From contig NZ_AYKH01000019.1 in assembly GCF_003788635.1 (NCBI RefSeq), positions 1-38,492 of the forward strand: 38,492 nucleotides of DNA, given 5' to 3'. The notes below the pieces were generated by a model. That model did no database searches and was not told the origin of the DNA. It worked only from the letters and a program-made list of their open reading frames with translations. Positions 24,667 through 32,560 of the stretch are shown one piece after another; the stretch's first letter is position 1, and each line of letters starts with the position of its first letter. The translations under genes were made by a program, and so were the position numbers. Source of the stretch: Salinisphaera orenii subsp. orenii MK-B5. GTDB lineage: Bacteria; Pseudomonadota; Gammaproteobacteria; Nevskiales; Salinisphaeraceae.

Positions 24667-25355
24667 CCCTCGCCCGCGCCGAAGCCGCCGAGCCCGAGCA
24701 TGCCGCGCTGGACATTGCCGGCGAGCGGCTGATCCTGCGCGCGGATCGCAGCGTGTACTGGCCGCGGACGGCGACGCTGTTCGTCGCCGACACCCACTTC
24801 GGCAAGGCCGGGGTGTTCCGGCGCCACGGCATGGGCCTGCCGCAGGGCACGACCGATGCCGATCTGGCCCGTCTGGGGGCGGCGATCGCGGCCACGGAGG
24901 CGTCGCGGGTGGTCGTGCTGGGCGATTTCGTGCACGCGCCGCCGGCCGCGGACGAACCCTGGCTGGCCCGCTTCGCCGCGTGGCGGGCCGGTCATGCCGG
25001 CGTCGACTTCCGCGTGCTGCGGGGCAACCACGATCGCATGGACGCCGTGCCGGCGGCCTTCGATGTGGACTGGCAGGCCGGCGCTCGGCTGGAGGCGCCG
25101 TTCGTGTGTCGGCACGAGCCGGCGCACGACCCGCGCGGCCCGGTGCTGGCGGGGCACCTGCATCCGGTCGTGGTCCTGCGTGACGGCGGCGAGCGCCTGC
25201 GCCTGCCGGCGTTCTGGGCGCATGCCGAGGGCCTGGTGCTGCCCGCGTTCTCGAGCTTCGCCGGCGGTGCGGCGGTGACGCCGGCCGCCGGCGACCGGCT
25301 GTTCGTGATCGGCGGCGACCGGGTGATCGAGGTCGCCACCGGCGCCGACCGCTGA
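24663..25355 (+). CDS. pdeM: Ligase-associated metallophosphoesterase PdeM
   Basis: A 230-residue calcineurin-type phosphoesterase. Metal ligands are in ADTHFGK, VVLGDFVHA, LRGNHDRMD and AGHLHPVV. FRRHGMGLPQGTTDADL and the C-terminal AFWAHAEGLVLPAFSSFAGG are typical of the branch linked to Lhr helicase and ATP-dependent ligase. It probably processes DNA or RNA ends before ligation; some relatives have broad phosphodiesterase activity. The only fitting start is TTG at 24663, whose last two bases share the helicase stop (TTGA). It is the last gene before repeat copy B. Confidence 0.88.
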   Translation: MTLARAEAAEPEHAALDIAGERLILRADRSVYWPRTATLFVADTHFGKAGVFRRHGMGLPQGTTDADLARLGAAIAATEASRVVVLGDFVHAPPAADEPWLARFAAWRAGHAGVDFRVLRGNHDRMDAVPAAFDVDWQAGARLEAPFVCRHEPAHDPRGPVLAGHLHPVVVLRDGGERLRLPAFWAHAEGLVLPAFSSFAGGAAVTPAAGDRLFVIGGDRVIEVATGADR

Positions 25356-25381
25356 GCTGCGCCCTCGCTGTCCCCAGCGCC

Positions 25382-25672
25382 TGTTAACACCTCATACGAG
25401 CGCCGTGCTGGAGACCGCACATCGTGTGCGGCAAGGCGCGAGTCGCCGATCGTGGCGAGCCACGCTCAAGACCTTGAACGCCGCAGCGCGCCCGCGGTCG
25501 TCTCATGGGCGGCCCAACCCGAAGGGCCAGGCGCCCCCATGAAACGGCCAGGATGCGGCAATCCAATGTTGTTGCACGCTGGCGCAGAACGACTGCGCGG
25601 CGCGCACGACGCTTGGTGTTGCCGCCCATGGCCGCTTTTCCGGAAGCGCGGGGGCGCGGCCTTGCATGAAGC
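25382..25672 (-). repeat. MITE-like dispersed repeat, copy B
   Basis: Reverse-oriented relative of the element at 8161-8456. The matching core around GGGCGGCAAC on the reverse strand starts at 25629, and the conserved hairpin CCGCAC-N5-GTGCGG is at 25415-25431. The ends, TTAACACCTCATACGAG on one side and the reverse complement of CCAACGCTTCATGCAAG on the other, form an imperfect terminal inverted repeat. A middle segment of some 40 bp differs between copies. It fills the gap between pdeM and the convergent lipoprotein gene. Confidence 0.7.
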
Positions 25673-25683
25673 GTTGGCCGATC

Positions 25684-26367
25684 CTAGTCGGCGGTCTCGC
25701 GCCAGGCCTCGAAGCGCGCGCGCTCGGCGCTGCCGGCGTTGTTCCACCAGTATTTGAGCATCTCGTAGGCCTGCGGGCTGCCCGCGGCCGGCGCAGCCGC
25801 GGGCTCGTTCGCGTTCGCCGCGCTGGCACCGGCATCCGCGACCGGCGCGTAGACGGTGTTGCCGCGGCGAATGGTCTCGGCTTCCGGCTCGGCCACCGAG
25901 ATCGAATCGCTGACGGCCTCGCCGCTTTCGCGCGACTGGATCTCGAGCGTAGGGTCGGCCGCGAACGCCTGCCCGGTCGCCGGCGTGTCCGGCTGGGCGC
26001 CGACCACCGCGTAGTCGCCCCCGGGTCGGGCGTCGAAGGTCACCGTGATCGGCTCTGAGAGCACCCGGGCGTAATCGTCGCTGCGGTCGGCGTCGTCGTC
26101 GATCAGGTCGAAGTAGCGCAGCACCAGCGTGTGCCGGCCGGGGGCCACGGACAGCCGCTGGTCGCGGGCGTCGAAGGTGTAGAAGCTGTCGCGGATGGTC
26201 TCGCCGTCGAGCGCGGCGACCTGGAACTGATAGGGCACGAACAGGCGGGCGGCGTCGGCGCCCTCGGCTGTGCCGGTGTCCAGATCACGGACGCTGGCGC
26301 AGCCGGCCGTCGCGAGCATGGCGGCGGCGATCAGCAGAAACTCGAAGCGACGGAAAGTGCGTGGCAT
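25684..26367 (-). CDS. DUF2057 (YccT-like) lipoprotein
   Basis: A 227-residue lipoprotein. ATG 26367 has a G-rich ribosome site; the signal peptide ends in ATAGC (lipid Cys23). The mature part contains LFVPYQFQVAALDGETI, RLSVAPGRHTLVLRYFD and ITVTFDARPGGDYAVVG. These match DUF2057 proteins, small envelope proteins of unknown role. A 60-residue Ala/Glu/Pro linker follows. The end MLKYWWNNAGSAERARFEAW is the short helical motif often seen at the tail of this family. It faces djlA divergently. Confidence 0.78.
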   Translation of the reverse strand: MPRTFRRFEFLLIAAAMLATAGCASVRDLDTGTAEGADAARLFVPYQFQVAALDGETIRDSFYTFDARDQRLSVAPGRHTLVLRYFDLIDDDADRSDDYARVLSEPITVTFDARPGGDYAVVGAQPDTPATGQAFAADPTLEIQSRESGEAVSDSISVAEPEAETIRRGNTVYAPVADAGASAANANEPAAAPAAGSPQAYEMLKYWWNNAGSAERARFEAWRETAD

Positions 26368-26507
26368 CTCGGCCCCCTGGTGGCGGATCACGATCGTGCG
26401 GCGCCGCGGGCGCCGGAACGCGGCCACGATGCGACGTCAATGTGACCGCGGTATGACAACGGGATGACGCTCGCGCCGGCGATTCGGCATGCGGGGGCCG
26501 GGCCGGG

Positions 26508-26513
26508 TAGAAT
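26508..26513 (+). promoter_or_regulatory. -10-like TAGAAT just before djlA
   Basis: The hexamer begins 13 bp before ATG 26521, predicting a leaderless or one-base leader message. It also argues for ATG 26521 rather than ATG 26515 as the start. Confidence 0.35.
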
Positions 26514-26520
26514 CATGCGC

Positions 26521-27315
26521 ATGCTTATTGCCATCATCATCGGCGCGCTCGCCGGCGGCGCGGTGTTCGGTCTGCCGGGCGCTCTGCTCGGCGGTGTGCT
26601 CGGTTTCTGGGCCGCGCAGCTGATCGCCATGACGCTCATGAAGGGCGCGCTCGGCACCATCCGCGCGCAGTTTCTCGACTCGACCTTCGCGGTCATGGGG
26701 GCGCTGTGCAAGGCCGACGGCCAGGTCACGCGCGACGAGATCCGCGTCGCCGAGGATCTGTTCGGCAAGCTGCGCCTGTCCGAGGATCAGAAGGCCCGGG
26801 CGCGCGCTTCGTTCAACCGCGGCAAGACCCCCGGCTTCGATCTGGATGCGGAGGTCGCGCGGTTCGTGAAGGTCGCCCGCGGCCAGCGCGCGCTGCATCA
26901 GATGTTTCTGCAGGTGCAGATCGCGGCGATCGCGGCCGATGGCAAGGTCAGCGATGCCGAGCACGACACGCTCATGCGGGTCGCCCGCGATCTCGGTCTG
27001 TCGGAGGCCGAGATCCGTCAGCTTGAGGCGATGCTGTCGGGGCGCAGCGGTCAGACCTCCGGCGACGGCATGGGCTCCAAGCAGGGTGTGGACCCGGCCG
27101 AACAGCTGCAGCAGGCCTACGATGTCCTCGGCGTGGACAGCGATGCCAGCGACGCCGACATCAAGAAGGCCTATCGGCGGCAGATGAGCCAGAATCATCC
27201 GGACAAGCTTGCCGCCAAGGGCATGCCCGAGAGCATGCGCGAGATGGCCGAGGAGAAGACGCGCGAGATCGGGGCCGCCTACGAGCGCATCTGCGAGGCC
27301 CGCGGCATCGGCTGA
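26521..27315 (+). CDS. djlA: Membrane-anchored DnaJ-like co-chaperone DjlA
   Basis: A 264-residue protein. One membrane segment (about 1-35, a GG-rich helix) anchors it. A TerB-like helical domain (about 50-175) has two acidic motifs, ALCKADGQVTRDEI and IAADGKVSDAEHD, that may bind metal. A C-terminal J domain (about 198-264, YDVLGVDSDASDADIKKAYR) has HPDK for stimulating DnaK ATPase. This is the DjlA order. It recruits DnaK to the membrane surface. ATG 26515, two codons earlier, is an alternative start. Its 3' end overlaps the convergent LysR gene by 37 bp. Confidence 0.9.
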   Translation: MLIAIIIGALAGGAVFGLPGALLGGVLGFWAAQLIAMTLMKGALGTIRAQFLDSTFAVMGALCKADGQVTRDEIRVAEDLFGKLRLSEDQKARARASFNRGKTPGFDLDAEVARFVKVARGQRALHQMFLQVQIAAIAADGKVSDAEHDTLMRVARDLGLSEAEIRQLEAMLSGRSGQTSGDGMGSKQGVDPAEQLQQAYDVLGVDSDASDADIKKAYRRQMSQNHPDKLAAKGMPESMREMAEEKTREIGAAYERICEARGIG

Positions 27316-28199
27316 TCCCGGTCGCCGCCCAGGCGTCGGATGAACCACTCCAGCGCCCGACCGGGCGCGCCCGAGCGCCACAGCAGCCAGGTCTGTGCGG
27401 CCTCGCGCGGCCGCTCCAGGGGCAGCTCGACCAGCCGTCCGGCGGCCAGCGCCTCGGCGACCCAGGCCCGCGGCACGTGGCCGACACCGAGTCCGTGTTC
27501 GAGCGCAGCCACCTTGCTCGCCATCGAGGCCACGGTCAGCCGGGGCTGGCCGTCGAGCAGGCCGGCATCGCGCGGCGACAGTCGGCGCGCGCTGTCGGCG
27601 ACGACCACCGCGCGATGGCTGCGCAGCTCGTCCTCGGTGACCGCGTGCGTGCGCTCGGCCAGCGGGTGATGCGGCGCGCAGCAGAACGCGAACGCCACGT
27701 CCGCATAGGCGGTGCGCCGGACGCCGGCGCCGGCCGGCGGGTCCGCGACGCCGACGGCCAGATCCACCCGATCGTCGATCAGCGCCTCCCAGGTGCCGCC
27801 GAGCACTTCTTCGGTCAGGCGCACGTTGATCGCCGGATGCTCGGCACCAAAGGCCGCGATCGCCGGCCAGAGATCGGTCGGCGGTATCAGGCCGTCGACG
27901 GCGATGCGCAGTTCCGGCTCCCAGTTGTCGGCCACGCGCCGGGCCGCGGCTCCGAGTTCGCGGGTCGCCGTCAGGATGCGCCGGCCCTCGTCCAGCAGCA
28001 GTCGGCCGGCCGGGGTGAGCACGGCGCGGTGGCCGCTGCGGTCGAATACGGCCACCCCGAGGTCGTTTTCAAGCTGGCTGATGGTGTAGGAGATGGCCGA
28101 CGGCACGCGGTAGAGGGCCGCCGCCGCCGCGGCGAAGCTGCCGTGGCGGTCGATGGCGTCGAGTGCCTCGAGCGACTCCAGTCGCAGTGGGTTGGTCAT
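27279..28199 (-). CDS. LysR-family transcriptional regulator
   Basis: A 306-residue regulator. The N-terminal helix-turn-helix (about 5-62) has LEALDAIDRHGSFAAAAAAL and PSAISYTISQLENDLGVAVFDR, typical of LTTRs. The effector-binding domain starts at about 90 (ELRIAVDGLIPP) and has the usual two-lobed pattern (VDLAVGVADPP, VASMASKVAALEHGLGVGHVP). ATG 28199 fits the family start. It is divergent from wrbA and the nitroreductase gene with a 179-bp gap holding an operator-like palindrome, so it probably controls those two flavoprotein genes in response to a quinone or electrophile; that link is inference. Confidence 0.9.
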   Translation of the reverse strand: MTNPLRLESLEALDAIDRHGSFAAAAAALYRVPSAISYTISQLENDLGVAVFDRSGHRAVLTPAGRLLLDEGRRILTATRELGAAARRVADNWEPELRIAVDGLIPPTDLWPAIAAFGAEHPAINVRLTEEVLGGTWEALIDDRVDLAVGVADPPAGAGVRRTAYADVAFAFCCAPHHPLAERTHAVTEDELRSHRAVVVADSARRLSPRDAGLLDGQPRLTVASMASKVAALEHGLGVGHVPRAWVAEALAAGRLVELPLERPREAAQTWLLWRSGAPGRALEWFIRRLGGDRDQPMPRASQMRS

Positions 28200-28221
28200 G
28201 AGGGGCGTGGCGCGTCCAGGC

Positions 28222-28238
28222 GTTCGAAAAGTTTGAAC
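28222..28238. promoter_or_regulatory. LysR-type operator candidate
   Basis: GTTCGAAAAGTTTGAAC is a 17-bp imperfect palindrome with GTTC/GAAC arms and a T-N11-A core, located 23 bp upstream of the LysR gene. Its position suits autoregulation and divergent control. A small AAAAG-N6-CTTTT hairpin follows at 28248-28263. Confidence 0.5.
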
Positions 28239-28378
28239 GAGTATGCCAAAAGGCTTCGCTTTTCTTGCCATCGCCACGGCCGTAGCGTTGCGGATAGGGC
28301 GCGGCCGGAAACGCGCCGGCATGTGCATCGATCGATGGCGCGTCGCGGCGCGCCGATCCAAAAATCAAGGAGCCGACA

Positions 28379-28981
28379 ATGAAGAAGATTCTGGTGCTGT
28401 ACTACTCGATGTATGGTCATATCGAGACGCTGGCCAATGCGGTCGTCGAGGGCGCCCGGGGCGTCGACGGCGTGAGCGTGACCCTCAAGCGGGTCCCCGA
28501 GACGATGCCTGCGGATGCCTTCGAGGCGGCGGGCGGCAAGACGGATCAGCCGGCGCCGGTGGCCGAGCCCGGGGAGCTGGCCGACTACGACGCGGTGATC
28601 TTCGGCTCGCCCACGCGTTTCGGCAACATGTCCGGCCAGATGCGCACCTATCTCGACCAGACCGGCGGCCTCTGGGCCAACGGCGCGCTGGTGAACAAGC
28701 TCGGCAGCGTGTTCACCTCGAGTGCGACGGGTGCCGGCAACGAGACCACGATCACCTCGTTCTGGAATACGCTGGCCCATCACGGCATGCTCATCGTGCC
28801 GGTCGACTACGCGGGCGCCCAGGAGCTGTTCGATATCTCCGAACTGCGCGGCGGCTCGCCCTACGGTGCCTCCACCTATGCGGGGGGCGACGGTTCGCGC
28901 CAGCCGTCGGACAAGGAACTGTCGATCGCGCGCTATCAGGGCGAGAAAGTCGCCCGGCTGGCGGTGCGCATGAACGATTAG
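28379..28981 (+). CDS. wrbA: NAD(P)H:quinone oxidoreductase, WrbA type
   Basis: A 200-residue flavodoxin-like enzyme that reduces quinones by two electrons using FMN and NAD(P)H, avoiding semiquinone radicals. The FMN phosphate loop is [37 protein letters not shown] and [13 protein letters not shown] form the flavin and ring-binding segments, and [17 protein letters not shown] is the WrbA C-terminal signature. Length is standard. An AAGGAG site precedes the ATG. It is probably co-transcribed with the nitroreductase gene 17 bp on. Confidence 0.95.
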   Translation: MKKILVLYYSMYGHIETLANAVVEGARGVDGVSVTLKRVPETMPADAFEAAGGKTDQPAPVAEPGELADYDAVIFGSPTRFGNMSGQMRTYLDQTGGLWANGALVNKLGSVFTSSATGAGNETTITSFWNTLAHHGMLIVPVDYAGAQELFDISELRGGSPYGASTYAGGDGSRQPSDKELSIARYQGEKVARLAVRMND

Positions 28982-28998
28982 GCAATCCAGGAGCCGCG

Positions 28999-29595
28999 AT
29001 GAACAAGAACGCCGAGACCGACCACCCGATCCACAACACGCTCGCGGTGCGGTGGAGCCCGTACGTCTTCAGTGCCAAGCCGGTGGCGATCACCGATCTG
29101 CGATCGCTGTTCGAGGCCGCGCGCTGGGCGCCGTCGTCCTACAACGAGCAGCCCTGGCGTTACATCGTCGGCCTCAAGGGCGAGGGCGAGACCCATCGGC
29201 GCATTCTCGACTGTCTGGCGGAGGGCAACCAGCCCTGGGCGCGGAACGCGCCGGTCCTCGCGCTCGGCGTCGTCATGCGCAACTTCAGCGCCAACGGCAA
29301 GCCGAACAAGGCCGCGCCGCACGATCTGGGTCTGGCGACCGGCAATCTGGTGACCGAGGCCACCACCCGCCGCCTGTATGTCCACCAGATGATCGGTCTG
29401 GACCCCGAGGCCGCGCGCGAGGCCTTCTCGATCCCCGAGGATGCGGAGGCGTTCACCGCGATCGCCATCGGCTATCGGGAAGCCGCACAGGCCGGCGATT
29501 CGGCCCTGCACGCGCGCGAGGACAAGCAGCGCACGCGCCGGCCGCTGGGCGAATTCGTGTTCACCGGCAACTTCGGCGACCCGGCCGGGTTCTAG
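28999..29595 (+). CDS. Nitroreductase family protein
   Basis: A 198-residue FMN protein. ATG 28999 follows CAGGAG. RWSPYVFSAKPV at the start, FEAARWAPSSYNEQPWRY for the FMN phosphate/ribityl contact, GLATGNLVTEATTRRL for the central helix, and AIAIGYREA near the end are the nitroreductase hallmarks. It should reduce nitro-, quinone- or similar electrophilic compounds with NAD(P)H. Pairing with WrbA under a divergent LysR regulator suggests a quinone or oxidative-stress response. The product resembles the Ser/Trp subgroup seen next to stress enzymes, but the substrate is unknown. Confidence 0.88.
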   Translation: MNKNAETDHPIHNTLAVRWSPYVFSAKPVAITDLRSLFEAARWAPSSYNEQPWRYIVGLKGEGETHRRILDCLAEGNQPWARNAPVLALGVVMRNFSANGKPNKAAPHDLGLATGNLVTEATTRRLYVHQMIGLDPEAAREAFSIPEDAEAFTAIAIGYREAAQAGDSALHAREDKQRTRRPLGEFVFTGNFGDPAGF

Positions 29596-29635
29596 CGTTC
29601 GCGCCGGCCGCGCCGATCCCGCTGGCGTCCTGCGA

Positions 29636-29667
29636 CTGTCGTTAGACGACGACAGGCATGTTATAGA
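29636..29667 (+). promoter_or_regulatory. Promoter with operator-like palindrome before the BCCT transporter gene
   Basis: CTGTCGT-N6-ACGACAG (29636-29655) is a perfect 7-bp inverted repeat, placed where a -35 would be, and TATAGA (29662-29667) is a good -10. The leader would be about 33 nt. A regulator bound there would block or recruit polymerase. No T-tract follows, so it is not a terminator of the nitroreductase gene. Confidence 0.5.
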
Positions 29668-29706
29668 TAGAAAGGGGATTACCGCAGACAAGGCGACAAG
29701 TGACAC

Positions 29707-31704
29707 ATGAGTGACGACCAGCCGACGAAGGCGGGTATCAACCCGCCGGTGTTCTATCCGTCCGTGATCGTGATCGGCATATTGGTCGTGTTCGGCGCGT
29801 TGATGCCGGACGTGGCCAATTCGTTTTTCAGCGGCATGCAGAGCTGGCTGATCGAGACCTTCGGCTGGCTGTATCTGTCCGCCGTCGGCGTCTACCTGAT
29901 CTTCTGCATCGTGCTGGCGGCCTCGCGCTACGGGCAGTTCCGACTGGGGCCGGATCACAGCGAGCCGGATTTCAGCTATCTGTCGTGGTTCGCGATGCTG
30001 TTCTCGGCCGGCATGGGCATCGGGCTGATGTTCTACGGCGTGGCCGAGCCGGTGCTGCATTACGACAACCCGCCCACCGGTGAGGCGTCGACGGCTCTGG
30101 CCGCGCGCGAATCCATGCGGTTGACCTTCTTTCACTGGGGCCTGCACGCCTGGTCGGTCTATGCGGTCGTCGGCCTGTGTCTGGCGTACTTCAGTTTCCG
30201 CCGCAACCTGCCGCTGCGTCTGAGCTCCGCCTTCTATCCGCTGATCGGTAATCGCATCTACGGCCCCATCGGCCACGCGGTGGACGTGCTGGCGGTGTTC
30301 GGCACGCTGTTCGGCGTGGCCACGTCGCTGGGCCTCGGCGCGCAGCAGGTCAATTCCGGCCTGAACTTCGTGTTCAACGTGCCGGAGGGCATCACCACGC
30401 AGATCGTGCTGATCGCGATCATCACCGCCATGGCGACGCTTTCGGTGGTACTGGGCCTGGACGGCGGTATCCGTCGGATTTCGGAGCTCAACCTCTGGCT
30501 TGCGGCGGCGCTGCTGCTGTTCGTGCTGGTGCTGGGGCCGACGCTGTTCATCTTCCAGTCGCTGTCGCAGAACATCGGCAACTATTTCTCGAGCATCGTC
30601 GACATGACGTTCAACTCGTACGCCTATACGGGCGACGAGGATACCGACGGCTTCATGAGCGGCTGGACCCTGTTCTACTGGGCGTGGTGGATCTCGTGGT
30701 CGCCGTTCGTCGGTATGTTCGTCGCGCGGGTCTCGCGCGGCCGGACCATCCGCGAGTTCGTGCTCGGCGTGCTGATCGTGCCGGTGGGCGCCACGTTCCT
30801 CTGGTTGACCGCCTTCGGCGACACGGCGCTGCACATGATCATGGCCGACGGCGCTACCGACCTGGTCGGTGCCGTCAACGAGAGCACTTCCACAGCGCTG
30901 TTCTACTTCCTCGAACAGTTCCCGCTGACCTGGCTGACGTCGGTTCTCGGCACGATCCTGGTGGTGACGTTCTTCGTGACGTCCTCGGACTCCGGTTCCC
31001 TGGTCATCGATATCCTCACCGCCAAGGACGGCAGCGAGCCGCCGGTCTGGCAGCGGATCTTCTGGGCTGTGCTCGAGGGCGTCGTGGCGGTCGTGCTGCT
31101 GGTCGCCGGTGGCATCGGCGCGCTCCAGGCCGCATCGCTGGCCTCGGCGCTGCCGATTACCATCATCATTCTCATCATGGCCTACTGCCTGTACAAGTCG
31201 CTGAGCGTCGAGGCGATCAAGCAGGACAGCATGCGCAGCGTGATGAACACGCCCTATAACGTGGCCGGCTTCGGCGCCGGCGGCTGGGAGCAGCGTCTGA
31301 AGACGCTGGTGTCCTCGCCGCGTCGGACGCAGATCGACAGCTTCCTCAAGGAGACCGTCGAGCCGGCGATGCAGGAGGTCGCCCAGCAGTTCGAGGAAAG
31401 CGAGATGGCGACCCAGATCAACTGCGAGGAGGACCGCTGCTATCTGCGCGTGGAGCACGGTGCGGAGATCGACTTCGTCTACGGCGTGCGCGCACGCCGG
31501 TTCACCGCGCCGTCGTTCTACATGGGCGCCCTCAAGGGCGAGCCGCCGGGCAGCGGCAAGGGCCGCGAGCACTACCGTGCCGAGGTTTTCCTGCGCGAGG
31601 GCGGCCAGCAGTACAACGTGGTCGGCTACTCTCGGGAGCAGCTGATCGGCGATATTCTCGACCAGTACGAGAAGCACCTGCACTTCCTCTACCTGGTTCG
31701 ATAG
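29707..31704 (+). CDS. BCCT-family choline/betaine transporter, BetT-like
   Basis: A 665-residue inner-membrane symporter for trimethylammonium osmolytes. Twelve membrane helices lie between about 15 and 495. The substrate-binding stretch SAGMGIGLMFYGVAEP (GMGIG at 102-106) and the aromatic box WTLFYWAWWISWSPFVG with FVARVSRGRTIREF are diagnostic. TSSDSGS follows at about 425. A long C-terminal cytoplasmic domain (about 500-665), with CEEDRCYLRVEHG and YNVVGYSREQLIGDIL, is the BetT form that senses osmolality, longer than betaine-only BetP relatives. With the glycine-betaine synthesis genes it gives both import and synthesis routes. Choline versus betaine cannot be decided by eye. It is a single-gene unit with its own promoter and terminator. 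Confidence 0.92.
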   Translation: MSDDQPTKAGINPPVFYPSVIVIGILVVFGALMPDVANSFFSGMQSWLIETFGWLYLSAVGVYLIFCIVLAASRYGQFRLGPDHSEPDFSYLSWFAMLFSAGMGIGLMFYGVAEPVLHYDNPPTGEASTALAARESMRLTFFHWGLHAWSVYAVVGLCLAYFSFRRNLPLRLSSAFYPLIGNRIYGPIGHAVDVLAVFGTLFGVATSLGLGAQQVNSGLNFVFNVPEGITTQIVLIAIITAMATLSVVLGLDGGIRRISELNLWLAAALLLFVLVLGPTLFIFQSLSQNIGNYFSSIVDMTFNSYAYTGDEDTDGFMSGWTLFYWAWWISWSPFVGMFVARVSRGRTIREFVLGVLIVPVGATFLWLTAFGDTALHMIMADGATDLVGAVNESTSTALFYFLEQFPLTWLTSVLGTILVVTFFVTSSDSGSLVIDILTAKDGSEPPVWQRIFWAVLEGVVAVVLLVAGGIGALQAASLASALPITIIILIMAYCLYKSLSVEAIKQDSMRSVMNTPYNVAGFGAGGWEQRLKTLVSSPRRTQIDSFLKETVEPAMQEVAQQFEESEMATQINCEEDRCYLRVEHGAEIDFVYGVRARRFTAPSFYMGALKGEPPGSGKGREHYRAEVFLREGGQQYNVVGYSREQLIGDILDQYEKHLHFLYLVR

Positions 31705-31719
31705 TCCGTCCCGAAAACG

Positions 31720-31754
31720 GGCCCGGCACTGCTTCTGCGGTGCTGGGCCTTTTT
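31720..31754 (+). terminator. Intrinsic terminator of the BCCT gene
   Basis: A 13-bp stem (GGCCCGGCACTGC / GCGGTGCTGGGCC, two G-T pairs) with a TTCT loop is followed by TTTTT, 15 bp past the stop. Confidence 0.9.
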
Positions 31755-32560
31755 CATGGGCGCGGGCACGACGTGTCGCTGCTTCGACCGTCGCATCGTC
31801 CGGTGTCGGTCTATTCCGGCGGATCTCGGGGGCGGTGATCCCTTCATGTGGAATAGTCGAGCGACGCCCCGGTGTGGCCCTGTCGTGCCGCCCGAGGCTG
31901 TCCGAGCCCGCATGCCTGCGTGCCCGGTGGCGTGCAATCGCCCGATCTGGGTAGGTAGTCTCGTCACGCGGGGCCATCGTTTCGTGCGCTCGACGGCGCC
32001 GGTTCGATGTCAGCGGCACCGTGCCCTGACCCGGGCGTTGCCGCGTGATGGAATGCGCGGTTGCTCGGGGCGAGGCCGGATCGGCGCGCTGTTGGGTTCG
32101 CGTCGGGCATTCACCGACCAATGACGGAGGTCGGGTCGCTCCCGCCGTCGCCGCCGGCCGGGTGGATGAGTCATTCGTTGGACCCGCGTTACCCGGGTCG
32201 TCTTCCCCAGTCCCCGACGAGGGCGCAGCCGTTCATTCGTGCGCGTCATCCGATCAGCGGGGCGGCGCGGGTCATGATCGATGGGCGTGCCGAGGGGCGG
32301 GGCCTGGGATGGTGATGCGGCCGGGCACTCCAAGGGCTCAGCGCACGCCTGGTCGGAGCGGATCGGCGCGGCTAGCGCTTTCGTGTCGACGCCGAGGCGT
32401 CCCTGTCGGATCGACGTCGACGGTGCCGTGGCCGCATGGCGGTCGACTGCTCGGTGCGAGCCGGTACCGGATGGGCTCGGCGATCCTCGCTGCTTGATTC
32501 GAGTCCGGACGTGGATGGGTTATCCTTGACGCGTTTTACTCGCCTTCGGCCGACTCGCCC
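31755..32560. other. 806-bp region without a recognisable gene
   Basis: Open frames on both strands are Arg/Gly/Ala-rich and carry no family motif, and there are no clear ribosome sites. I see no tRNA, no CRISPR and no similarity to the MITE-like repeats. The promoter for the rhomboid gene must lie near the right end (TTATCC at 32520 is AT-rich but poorly spaced). The region could be decayed sequence, a regulatory RNA locus or spacer. Confidence 0.5.

Noticed and set aside
28978-32121. A reverse-strand open frame of 1047 codons
   Set aside because: It runs antisense across the nitroreductase and BCCT genes, both clear by motif, and is rich in Arg, His and Gln with no family pattern. Long antisense frames are expected at this GC content.
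31756-32124. A 122-codon forward frame in the large gap
   Set aside because: It starts within the sequence right after the BCCT terminator without a ribosome site, and its composition is unlike any real gene here.
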